Assembly (NCBI RefSeq): GCF_011839805.1
Contig: NZ_VWPY01000026.1
Coordinates: 1-59,991 of the forward strand
Direction of reading: 5' to 3'
DNA: 59,991 nucleotides
DNA from: Kineococcus rubinsiae
GTDB taxonomy: Bacteria; Actinomycetota; Actinomycetes; Actinomycetales; Kineococcaceae
Below are positions 49,792 through 59,991 of the stretch, one piece after another; the first letter of the stretch is position 1, and each line of letters begins with the position of its first letter. Both the position numbers and the translations under genes were made by a program. The notes under the pieces are model-generated. The model was not told where the DNA came from and ran no database searches. It was given only the letters and a program-made list of their open reading frames with translations.

Positions 49792-51546
49792 ATGCACGTG
49801 CGGCACCTCCCCCTGATCGACCCCGGCGTCCCCGACGCCCGCTCCCCCGTGCGCCTGCTCCTGCGCACCGCGGCCCAGCAGTGGGGCGCCCTGCTCGTCG
49901 GCACCCTCTTCGGCGTCGTCTGGCTGCTCTCGCAGGCGGTCCTGCCCGCCGCGATCGGCCGCGCGCTCGACGAGGGCGTCCTGACGGGCGACGACCGCGC
50001 GCTGCTGCGCTGGGCGGGCGTCGTCCTGGCCCTCGCCGTGGTCACCACCGTCTCCGCCGTCGTGCGGCACCGCTACGGCGTCACGAACTGGCTGACCGCC
50101 TGCTTCCGGACGCTGCAGCAGGTCGGGCGCCACACCGCGCGCTCCGGCACCGCGGTCTCCCACGAGCTGCCGCAGGGCGAGGTCCTCGCGAGCATCGCCT
50201 CCGACGGGCCGCGCCTGGCCGACGCCTACGACGTCACCCAGCGCGCCGTGGCCTCGCTGGCGGCCGTCGTGGTCGTCGCCGTCCTCGTCCTGCAGACCTC
50301 GGTGCCGCTCGGGCTGCTGGTGCTCGTCGGGATCCCGGTCGTGCTCGTCGTGCTGCTGCTGGTCCTGCGCCCGCTGCAGGCCCGGCAGCGCCTGCACCGC
50401 ACGCTGAGCGGCGAGCTCACCTCCCTGGGCACCGACACCGTGCGCGGCCTGCGGATCCTGCGCGGGGTCGGCGGGGAGCAGATGTTCCTCGACCGCTACC
50501 ACCGCCAGAGCCAGCGCGTGCGGGCCGCGGGCGTCCGCGTCGCCACCTGGGAGGCGTCGCTGGAGGCGCTGCAGATCCTCGTCCCCGGGCTGCTCGTCGC
50601 CGCGCTCGTGTGGGCCGGCGCGCGCGCGACCGTGCGCGGCGAGGTCACGCCCGGCGAGCTCGTGGCCCTCTACGGCTACGCGGCGTTCCTCACCTCGCCG
50701 CTGCGGATGCTCGTGGAGGCCGCCGACAAGTACGCGCGCGCCCTCGTCGCCGCCCGGCGCCTGACGACCCTGCTGGGGGTGGCGCCGCTGCTCGCCGACA
50801 CCGGCATGGCCACCGCCCCCGCGGGAGCGCTCGCCGACCCCGTCTCCGGGGTCAGCGCGCCCGCGGGCCGGTTCACCGCCGTCGTCAGCGACCCGCCCGA
50901 GTTCGCCGCCGAGCTGGGCCGCCGGCTGACGCGGTTCGACGACGACACCGAGGCCACCCTCGGCGGGGTCCCGCTGCGGGAGCTGCCCGTCGCCGCCGTG
51001 CGCAGCCGCGTCCTGCTCGCCGAGGACGACGCCCAGCTGTTCAGCGGGACCCTGCGCGAGCAGGTCGATCCCGAGCACGCCCACCCCGACGCCGACGTGC
51101 TGCGGGCCCTGCAGGTCGCCGACGGCACCGACGTCCTCGACGCCGTCGACGGCGGGCTCGCGGCCGCCGTCACCGAGCGCGGGCGGTCGCTGTCCGGCGG
51201 GCAGCGGCAGCGCCTCGCGCTGGCCCGCGTGCTGCTGCGCGAGCCCGAGAACCTCGTCCTCGTCGAGCCGACCAGCGCGGTCGACGCCCACACCGAGGGC
51301 CGGATCGCGGCCCGGCTGCGGGCCGCGCGCGCCGGCCGCACGACCGTCGTGGCGACGGCCAGCCCGCTGGTCCTGCCGCACGCCGACCTCGTGCAGTGGG
51401 TCCGCGACGGCCACGTCGTCGCGGCCGGCCGCCACGACGAGCTGCTCGCCACCCGCCCCGACTACCGGCGCTTCGTCACCCGCGACGCCGGCGCCCCCGT
51501 CCCCGCGCAGGCCGCCCGCCGCCCCCGCACCGAGGAGCACGCGTGA
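49792..51546 (+). CDS. ABC exporter half-transporter with degenerate ATP site (subunit A)
   Basis: 584 residues: TM domain (about 20-310) plus nucleotide-binding domain (about 340-560). The signature is intact (LSGGQRQRL, from 467). The Walker A position reads [13 protein letters not shown] (364-376), with no GxxGxGKS/T. Walker B reads [11 protein letters not shown], with Val491 in place of the Asp but Glu492 kept. The H-loop His is replaced (TVVATASP, Ser524). It therefore cannot bind ATP normally at its own P-loop but can supply the signature to the partner. GTG 49792 begins the family-like N terminus; its stop overlaps the partner by 4 nt. The two form a heterodimeric type IV exporter of unknown substrate. 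Confidence 0.9.
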   Translation: MHVRHLPLIDPGVPDARSPVRLLLRTAAQQWGALLVGTLFGVVWLLSQAVLPAAIGRALDEGVLTGDDRALLRWAGVVLALAVVTTVSAVVRHRYGVTNWLTACFRTLQQVGRHTARSGTAVSHELPQGEVLASIASDGPRLADAYDVTQRAVASLAAVVVVAVLVLQTSVPLGLLVLVGIPVVLVVLLLVLRPLQARQRLHRTLSGELTSLGTDTVRGLRILRGVGGEQMFLDRYHRQSQRVRAAGVRVATWEASLEALQILVPGLLVAALVWAGARATVRGEVTPGELVALYGYAAFLTSPLRMLVEAADKYARALVAARRLTTLLGVAPLLADTGMATAPAGALADPVSGVSAPAGRFTAVVSDPPEFAAELGRRLTRFDDDTEATLGGVPLRELPVAAVRSRVLLAEDDAQLFSGTLREQVDPEHAHPDADVLRALQVADGTDVLDAVDGGLAAAVTERGRSLSGGQRQRLALARVLLREPENLVLVEPTSAVDAHTEGRIAARLRAARAGRTTVVATASPLVLPHADLVQWVRDGHVVAAGRHDELLATRPDYRRFVTRDAGAPVPAQAARRPRTEEHA

Positions 51547-53378
51547 GCGCCCCCGACCCGAAGACCGCCGACCAGAGGAACTCCGACCCGCTCGACCTGA
51601 CCCCCGACGCGACGACCCTGCCCGTCGCCGACCGGGCGCACGTCCTGCGCGACGTCCGGCGGCTGGTGCGCCAGCACCGCCGGGCGGGGCTCGTCATGCT
51701 CGCCCTGCACTCCGCCGCCGCGCTCGCGGGCCTCGCCGGGCCGTGGCTGCTCGGCGGGCTCGTCGACGACGTCGTGGGCGCGGTCCGGTCGGGCCGTCCG
51801 GGCGCCGACGCCGACGGCGTCCTGCGCGCGATCGACGTCGCCGTGGCGCTGCTCGTGGCCGCCGTCGTCGTCCAGGCCGTCCTGGCCCGTGTCGCCCGGA
51901 AGCGCTCCCTCGTCCTCGCGGAGCAGGTCTTCGCGCAGCTGCGCGAGGAGTTCCTGAACCGCGCCACCACGCTGCCGCTGTCGGTCGTGGAGCAGGCCGG
52001 GACGGGTGACCTGGTCTCGCGCACCACGAACGACGTCGACGCGCTCAGCTACACCGTGCGCTACGGCGCCCCCGCGATCCTCGTCGCGTCCATCACGACC
52101 GCCCTCACGGTCGTGGCCGCGTTCCTGTCCGGGCCGCTGGTGGCGCTCGCGATCGTGGCGGGCGTGCCGGGCCTGCTGCTGGGCACCCGCTGGTACCTGC
52201 GCCGGGCGCAGCCGGCCTACGCGGCCGAGCGCGCGTCGTGGGGCCGGATCTCCACGACCCTCGGCGAGAACGTCGAGAACGTGCGCACGGTCGAGGCGCT
52301 GTCCCTCGCCGAGCACCGCATCGGGCTGCTGGACCGGGTGATCGGCCGGACCGTGGCGCGCGAGCGGTACACGCTGCGCCTGCGGACCGTGTGGTTCCCG
52401 ACCATCGAGATGTCCTACCTGCTGCCCGTCGTGACCGCGCTGGTCTGGGGCGGGTTCCTGGTCCGCCACGACCTCGCGACCGTCGGGCAGGTCACGACGG
52501 TCGTCCTGTACCTGCGCCAGCTCGTCGGCCCGATCAACGAGCTGCTCATCTGGTGGGACGAGCTGCAGGTCGGCCAGGCGTCCTTCGCCCGCGTCGTGGG
52601 GCTCTCGGCCGTCGACGCGGACCGCACGGTCAGCGGCGACTCCCCCGTCTCCGACGAGGTCACCGCCCACGAGGTCGGCTACGCCTACACCCCGGAACGC
52701 CCCGTCCTGCACGGCGTCTCGCTGCGGCTGACCCCCGGCGAGCGCCTCGCGGTCGTCGGGCCGACCGGCGCCGGGAAGTCCACGCTGGGCCGGCTGCTGG
52801 CCGGCATCACCCCGCCCACGCGGGGTTCCGTGCGCGTCGGCGGCGCCGAGGTCACCGGGCTGCCGCTGGACGAGATGCGCCGCCAGGTCGCGCTCGTCAC
52901 CCAGGAGCGGCACGTGTTCGCCGCGACCCTGCGCGACAACGTGGCCCTGCCCGTGCCGGACGCCGACGACGCGACCGTCGAGGCCGCGCTGGACGCCGTC
53001 GACGCGCTGGAGTGGGCGCGCGCGCTGCCCGAGGGCCTGCAGACGCCGGTCGGGGAGAAGGGCGTGACCCTCTCGGCCGCGCAGGCGCAGCAGGTCGCCC
53101 TGGCCCGCCTGGTGCTGGCCGACCCGCACACCCTCGTGCTCGACGAGGCGACGTCGCTGCTGGACCCGAACGCGGCCCGGCACCTGGAGCGGACGCTCGC
53201 GGCGGTGCTGGAGGGCCGCACGACCGTCGCGATCGCGCACCGGCTGCACACGGCGCACGACGCCGACCGGATCGCGGTCGTCGAGGCCGGGCGGATCACC
53301 GAGCTGGGCACGCACGACGAGCTGGTGGACGCGGGCGGCCCGTACGCCCGGCTGTGGCGGTCCTGGCACGGCGGCTGA
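51543..53378 (+). CDS. ABC exporter half-transporter with canonical ATP site but degenerate signature (subunit B)
   Basis: 611 residues: hydrophilic start (1-45), TM domain (about 50-340), NBD (about 375-605). Walker A GPTGAGKST is at 406-414, Walker B LVLDEAT with Asp534/Glu535, H-loop His566 in AIAHRL. The signature is LSAAQAQQV (from 510) instead of LSGGQ. Together with subunit A the heterodimer has one composite site made of this Walker A/B/H and A's LSGGQ; the other site is lost on both sides. This is the asymmetric arrangement known in TM287/288-like exporters, taken further. GTG 51543 overlaps the A stop (GTGA). Confidence 0.93.
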   Translation: MSAPDPKTADQRNSDPLDLTPDATTLPVADRAHVLRDVRRLVRQHRRAGLVMLALHSAAALAGLAGPWLLGGLVDDVVGAVRSGRPGADADGVLRAIDVAVALLVAAVVVQAVLARVARKRSLVLAEQVFAQLREEFLNRATTLPLSVVEQAGTGDLVSRTTNDVDALSYTVRYGAPAILVASITTALTVVAAFLSGPLVALAIVAGVPGLLLGTRWYLRRAQPAYAAERASWGRISTTLGENVENVRTVEALSLAEHRIGLLDRVIGRTVARERYTLRLRTVWFPTIEMSYLLPVVTALVWGGFLVRHDLATVGQVTTVVLYLRQLVGPINELLIWWDELQVGQASFARVVGLSAVDADRTVSGDSPVSDEVTAHEVGYAYTPERPVLHGVSLRLTPGERLAVVGPTGAGKSTLGRLLAGITPPTRGSVRVGGAEVTGLPLDEMRRQVALVTQERHVFAATLRDNVALPVPDADDATVEAALDAVDALEWARALPEGLQTPVGEKGVTLSAAQAQQVALARLVLADPHTLVLDEATSLLDPNAARHLERTLAAVLEGRTTVAIAHRLHTAHDADRIAVVEAGRITELGTHDELVDAGGPYARLWRSWHGG

Positions 53379-53430
53379 GCGACACGGCGGCTGACTGGCA
53401 GGAGGACCCGCCGCGCGGTGGGGTGGGGGC

Positions 53431-54114
53431 GTGAACCCCCTGAGCGACGTCCGCCTCGTCCTGCTCGACGTCAACGAGACGCTGTCGGACACCGCGGCCC
53501 TGGGGGCGGCGCTGACCGCGCTCGGCGCCTCCGCGCACCTGGCCCCGACGTGGTTCGCGGCGGTCCTGCGCGACGGGTTCGCGTTGCTCGCGGCGGGGAC
53601 GCCCGCGCCGTTCGCGGACGTCGCCCGGGCCGCGGCGCTCACCGTCCTGCACGGCGTGGTCGACGACGCGGCGCTGCCGGGCGCGGCGGACCGCCTCGTC
53701 GCGGCCCTGGGCGAGCTGCCGCCGCACCCCGACGTGGCGCCCGGGCTGCGCGCCCTGGCCGGAGCCGGGCTGCGCCTGGCCACGCTCTCGCACGGCTCCC
53801 CCGCGGTCGCCGAGGCCGTGCTGGCGCGCGCCGGGGTGCGCGAGCACGTCGAGCGCGTGGTCGGCGTCTTCGACGAGGCCGGGACCTGGAAGCCGGCCGC
53901 GGCGGCCTACCGCCACGCCCTGGACGTCTGCGGGACGACCCCGGAGCAGACGCTGCTCGTCGCCGTCCACCCCTGGGACCTGCACGGCGCCGCGCAGGTC
54001 GGCTTGCGCACCGCGTGGGTGGATCGCGCGGGCGCGCCGTGGCCGGCCGTGTGCACCGCCCCCGACGTCGTCGTCAGCGACCTCGGGCGGCTGCCCGCCG
54101 CGCTGGGGCGCTGA
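53431..54114 (+). CDS. HAD-superfamily hydrolase, haloacid dehalogenase type II-like
   Basis: 227 residues. Motif I 'VLLDVNETLSD' carries the nucleophile Asp near residue 13 (normally DxxGTL; here NETL). Motif II Ser in 'LATLSHGS', motif III Lys in 'TWKPAAAAYRHAL', motif IV 'VAVHPWDLHGAAQVGLRTAWVDR' resembles the type II dehalogenase 'NPWDxxGA' region. It may cleave a C-halogen or phosphate bond; substrate unknown. GTG 53431 follows GGTGGGGGC. It converges with guaB3 6 bases away and trails the ABC genes by 52. Confidence 0.87.
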   Translation: MNPLSDVRLVLLDVNETLSDTAALGAALTALGASAHLAPTWFAAVLRDGFALLAAGTPAPFADVARAAALTVLHGVVDDAALPGAADRLVAALGELPPHPDVAPGLRALAGAGLRLATLSHGSPAVAEAVLARAGVREHVERVVGVFDEAGTWKPAAAAYRHALDVCGTTPEQTLLVAVHPWDLHGAAQVGLRTAWVDRAGAPWPAVCTAPDVVVSDLGRLPAALGR

Positions 54115-54120
54115 CGCGCC

Positions 54121-55242
54121 TCAGGTGGGCTGGTAGGGCGAGACGACGACCTCGACGCGCTGGAACTCCTTGACGTCGGAGTAGCCCGTGGTCGCCATCG
54201 AGCGGCGCAGCGCGCCGACGAGGTTGGTCGTGCCGTCCGCGGCGCGGCCCGGCCCGTTGAGGATCTCCTCCAGCGGGGCGACCGTGCCGACGTGCACGCG
54301 CTCACCGCGCGGCAGCACCGCGTGGTGCGCCTCCGGGCCCCAGTGCCAGCCGCGGCCGGGGGCCTCCGTGGCGCGGGCCAGGGCGGCGCCGATCATCACG
54401 GCGTCCGCACCGCAGGCCACGGCCTTGACGATGTCGCCGGAGGTCCCGACGCCGCCGTCGGCGATGACGTGCACGTACCGGCCGCCGGACTCGTCCATGT
54501 AGTCGCGGCGTGCGGACGCCACGTCCGCGACGGCGCTGGCCATGGGCGCGTGGATGCCGAGCGTGGTGCGCGTCGTGTGCGCCGCGCCACCGCCGAAGCC
54601 CACGAGGACGCCGGCCGCGCCGGTCCGCATCAGGTGCAGCGAGGCGGTGTACGTCGCGCAGCCGCCGACGACGACGGGCACGTCGAGCTCGTAGATGAAG
54701 CGCTTGAGGTTCAGCGGCTCGCTGCGGCCCGAGACGTGCTCGGCCGACACCGTCGTGCCGCGGATGACGAACAGGTCCACGCCCGCGTCGACGACGACCT
54801 TCCAGAACTCCTGCGTGCGCTGCGGCGACAGCGCGCCGGCGACCGTGACGCCCGCGTCGCGGACCTCGGCCAGGCGCCGGGTGATCAGCTCGGGCTGGAT
54901 GGGCTCGGCGTAGATCTCCTGCATGCGCCGGGTCGCGACCGCGGCGTCCAGCGAGGCGATCTCCGCCAGCAGCGGCTCGGGGTCCTCGTAGCGCGTCCAG
55001 AGGCCCTCGAGGTCGAGGACGCCCAGACCGCCGAGGCGGCCCATCGCGATCGCCGTGGCGGGCGAGACCACCGAGTCCATCGGCGCGGACAGCACCGGGA
55101 TCTCGAAGTGGTACGCGTCGATCTGCCAGGCCGTCGAGACGTCTTCGGGGTCGCGCGTGCGCCGGCTGGGGACGATGGCGATGTCGTCGAAGCTGTACGC
55201 ACGCCTGCCCCGCTTGCCGCGGCCGATCTCGATCTCATGCAC
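54121..55242 (-). CDS. guaB3: GuaB3-type IMP dehydrogenase/GMP reductase family protein
   Basis: 373 residues, TIM barrel without CBS domains. 'YSFDDIAIVPSRRTRDPEDVSTAWQIDAYHFEIPVLSAPMDSVVSP' and 'VIADGGVGTSGDIVKAVACGADAVMIGAALARA' are characteristic of the actinobacterial GuaB3 branch. The catalytic Cys loop of IMPDH (GSICTTR) is absent; the position holds GGGAAHTTRTT. It probably does not act as a standard IMP dehydrogenase; role debated. ATG 55242. It lies 42 bases after guaB in the same operon. Confidence 0.92.
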   Translation of the reverse strand: MHEIEIGRGKRGRRAYSFDDIAIVPSRRTRDPEDVSTAWQIDAYHFEIPVLSAPMDSVVSPATAIAMGRLGGLGVLDLEGLWTRYEDPEPLLAEIASLDAAVATRRMQEIYAEPIQPELITRRLAEVRDAGVTVAGALSPQRTQEFWKVVVDAGVDLFVIRGTTVSAEHVSGRSEPLNLKRFIYELDVPVVVGGCATYTASLHLMRTGAAGVLVGFGGGAAHTTRTTLGIHAPMASAVADVASARRDYMDESGGRYVHVIADGGVGTSGDIVKAVACGADAVMIGAALARATEAPGRGWHWGPEAHHAVLPRGERVHVGTVAPLEEILNGPGRAADGTTNLVGALRRSMATTGYSDVKEFQRVEVVVSPYQPT

Positions 55243-55284
55243 GAGAGGGAAGGCTACCCGCTGGCCGCGAGCGCCCCGTCCGCG

Positions 55285-58360
<3,076 letters not shown>

Positions 58361-58364
<4 letters not shown>

Positions 58365-58945
58365 GGTGCGACCTCCAGGCTCTGCTCGTCGAGGGCGATC
58401 TTCCGGAGCCGCTGCATCGCGCGGTGCTGCGCGACGCGGACGGCGCCCGCGGTCATGTCCAGGGCGCGGCCGGTCTCCTCGGCCGACATCCCGGCACCGA
58501 CGCGCAGGGTGATGATCTCCCGCAGCTTGGGCGGGAGGTTGTCGAGCAGGCGGCCCACGGTGGCCGCGTCGAAGGAGTCCAGGGCGAGCTGCTCGGGGCC
58601 CGGTTCGGACGTCGCCGCGTCCGGGACCTCGTCGGTGGGCACGGGTGCCCGGTAGGAGGCCCGCTGCGCGTCGGCGACCTTGTTGGCCGCGATGCGGTAC
58701 ACGAACGCCTCGAAGGGCCGGCCCGTGTCCTTGTAGCGGGGCAGTGCCGTCAGCACGGCGATGCAGACCTCCTGTGCCGCGTCTTCGGCGGCGTGATCGG
58801 CTCCGGGCAGTCGCCCGAGCCTGGCCCGGCAGTAGCGGTGGACGAGCCGGCGCACCGCTGCCAGGAGGTCGGCGACGGCGCCCTGTTCCCCCGACAGGGC
58901 GCGCGTCGCCAGTTCCTGGAGCCCCCCGGCATCCACTGGGGTCAT
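58361..58945 (-). CDS. sigD: RNA polymerase sigma-70 factor, ShbA/SigD type (ECF)
   Basis: 194 residues. Region 2: 'VHRYCRARLGRLPGADHAAEDAAQEVCIAVLTALPRYKDTGRPFEAFVYRIAANKVADAQRA', very like Streptomyces ShbA. Region 4: 'LPPKLREIITLRVGAGMSAEETGRALDMTAGAVRVAQHRAMQRLRKI'. 'RYKDTGRPFEAFVYxIAANKVADxQRA' is specific to the ShbA/SigD group. ShbA drives the principal sigma gene hrdB in Streptomyces; mycobacterial SigD is restrained by RsdA, whose homologue follows with a 4-nt overlap. ATG 58945 gives the family N terminus; a GTG at 59038 would add 31 atypical residues. A perfect 17-nt palindrome sits just upstream. Confidence 0.88.
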
Positions 58946-58958
58946 CGCTGGAGGCCGG

Positions 58959-58975
58959 GGCGGTGTTACACCGCC
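58959..58975. promoter_or_regulatory. 17-nt palindrome before the sigma gene
   Basis: GGCGGTGTTACACCGCC, perfect 8-bp arms around a central T, ending 14 nt before the sigma start. It lies in the 97-base gap after bldM; it could be an operator for an AT-core-binding regulator or a small hairpin in the mRNA leader. Confidence 0.6.
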
Positions 58976-59042
58976 GCCGGAACGCCGTTCGGCGTCTGCA
59001 ACGGGCGGGCCACCGGCCTCTTCGCCCCCAGGGCTCACGCCT

Positions 59043-59654
59043 CTACCGTACGAGGCCCCAGCGGAATCCCACAGCCACCGCCTGTGCGCGGTCTGCCGCG
59101 TCGAGCTTGCGGAACAGCCGCCGGGCGTGCGTCTTGACCGTGTCCTCGGACAGGAAGAGCTCCCGGCCGATCTCGGCGTTGCTGCGTCCGCGGCTCATCC
59201 CGACGAGCACCTGCTGCTCACGCTCGGTCAGAACGGGCGCACGACCGGTCAGCACCGCACGGGTGCGGTTGCCACCCCGGCGACGCGAGACGTCCTGCAG
59301 GGCCTGCAGGACGGCCGTCGCGAGCTCCTCGCGGGACACGTCCTTGACCAGGTAGCCGCGGGCGCCGGACGCCACGGCACGAGCCACGCCGTCACCGTCC
59401 TCCGCCATCGTGGCCATGAGGACGTTCGCCTCGGGATGACGGGCGAGCAGCCGGCGAGCGGCCTCCACGCCCCCGATCCCGGGCATGCGGACGTCCATGA
59501 TGACGAGGGAGGGCCGTTCGACGGGCCACCTCGTCAGGGCTTCTTCTCCGGAGGACGCGCCGACCACTCGTGTCACGCCGGGCACCGCGGCGACCATGCG
59601 CCGCATCGCCTCGCGTGCCAGCGGGAGGTCGTCGCAGACCAGGACCGTTGCCAC
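59043..59654 (-). CDS. bldM: BldM-like response regulator (NarL/FixJ family)
   Basis: 203 residues, the length of streptomycete BldM. Receiver domain about 1-120: acidic pair in 'VLVCDDLPLAREAMRRMV', phospho-acceptor Asp in 'LVIMDVRMPGIGGVEAARRLL', Lys in 'GYLVKDVSREEL'. LuxR-type HTH about 142-200: 'LTEREQQVLVGMSRGRSNAEIGRELFLSEDTVKTHARRLFRKLDAADRAQAVAVGFRWGLVR', nearly identical in pattern to BldM. In Streptomyces BldM is an atypical regulator of development that pairs with WhiI. No partner kinase is adjacent. GTG 59654 follows GGGAAGAGG. Its place beside the sigma gene and guaB matches the streptomycete order. Confidence 0.92.
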   Translation of the reverse strand: MATVLVCDDLPLAREAMRRMVAAVPGVTRVVGASSGEEALTRWPVERPSLVIMDVRMPGIGGVEAARRLLARHPEANVLMATMAEDGDGVARAVASGARGYLVKDVSREELATAVLQALQDVSRRRGGNRTRAVLTGRAPVLTEREQQVLVGMSRGRSNAEIGRELFLSEDTVKTHARRLFRKLDAADRAQAVAVGFRWGLVR

Positions 59655-59808
59655 CGCCTACCTCTTCCCTGTGTGGTGGAGCGGGTCCGTCCGTGGACCC
59701 GCTGCGGCGCTTCGAGAGCGCCACAGGGTGAGTGTCGGCAGGTCACCCGGTCGACCTGAGCCCCGCGCGGAAGTCCACGCGTCCTCCCAGCCGCCTGGCG
59801 GGCCGCCC

Positions 59809-59991
59809 TCAGGCCGCGACGGCCTCCGCGCACCGCGCGACGGCGTCGGCCAGCGAGCCCGCGCGCACGCAGGACGGCGGCAGCTGCGACGGCCACCCCG
59901 GGCCGACGAGGACCACCAGCGGCGCCGGGCGCACGGCCAGCAGCGCGTCGAGCTCACCGGCGCGCACGGCGCGGGAGGCGTGCAGCAGGAC
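59809..59991 (-). CDS. C-terminal part of an unidentified protein, truncated by the window edge
   Basis: The frame is open from the window end to the stop at 59809, giving 60 residues: 'VLLHASRAVRAGELDALLAVRPAPLVVLVGPGW' and a helix-like end 'AGSLADAVARCAEAVAA'. The alternating hydrophobic strand and helix pattern looks natural and its codon bias favours this frame over the others. No family recognised. It lies 155 bases upstream of bldM on the same strand. Confidence 0.55.
   Translation of the reverse strand, partial: VLLHASRAVRAGELDALLAVRPAPLVVLVGPGWPSQLPPSCVRAGSLADAVARCAEAVAA

Overview
The window is chromosomal DNA of a very GC-rich actinobacterium. GTG and TTG starts are frequent, and many gene pairs overlap by 4 nt (GTGA or ATGA). 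Several promoters appear to give leaderless mRNAs. Two gene blocks carry classic actinobacterial gene order: bldM, a ShbA/SigD-type sigma factor, rsdA, guaB and guaB3; and pcrA, sucC, sucD, perM, purN and purH. The overall look suggests a member of the Kineosporiaceae such as Kineococcus, but that placement is inference. No rRNA, tRNA, CRISPR array, insertion sequence or phage gene was seen. No stretch over 300 bases lacks a gene; the longest gaps (about 240-260 bases at 1351-1606, 20999-21240, 23320-23565 and 24901-25159) hold only the repeats listed.

Layout. 1-4.9 kb: end of a coiled-coil ATPase, a cyclophilin-like lipoprotein, a Bcr/CflA efflux pump, a cupin, and two membrane proteins (one FNT family) each preceded by a sigma-B-like promoter. 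5-8.2 kb (minus strand): a short-chain dehydrogenase, idi, an SfnG-like flavin monooxygenase behind a SAM (S-box) riboswitch, and a DUF3017 protein. 8.3-10.3 kb: a secreted S53 (sedolisin) peptidase. 10.4-23.3 kb (minus strand): housekeeping genes purH, purN, perM, an AhpD-like protein, sucD and sucC. Between purN and perM sits an amino-sugar uptake island: an RpiR regulator, then on the plus strand a SIS protein, NgcEFG-type ABC transporter and BadF-type kinase.

23.5-34.6 kb is accessory: a secreted SGNH hydrolase, a secreted polysaccharide deacetylase, an XRE regulator/membrane protein pair with tandem operators, an AraC/phytanoyl-CoA-dioxygenase/unknown cassette, a membrane protein split by an apparent frameshift, an oxalate/formate-type MFS permease with a 35-residue partner, a GNAT acetyltransferase and an aldo/keto reductase. 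34.6-47.9 kb: pcrA, a TetR/MMPL operon with a clean palindromic operator, an LPxTG-anchored 5'-nucleotidase, a NUDIX protein, SURF1 and DUF3817, a MocR regulator, a quinone oxidoreductase, and an ArsR/SRPBCC pair.

47.9-60 kb: the guanine nucleotide and developmental block. guaA, guaB3, guaB, rsdA, the sigma factor and bldM all run leftward. An asymmetric heterodimeric ABC exporter and a HAD hydrolase lie between guaA and guaB3 on the plus strand. A 43-nt palindrome occurs twice (about 4.96 and 49.7 kb) and looks like a dispersed repeat family.
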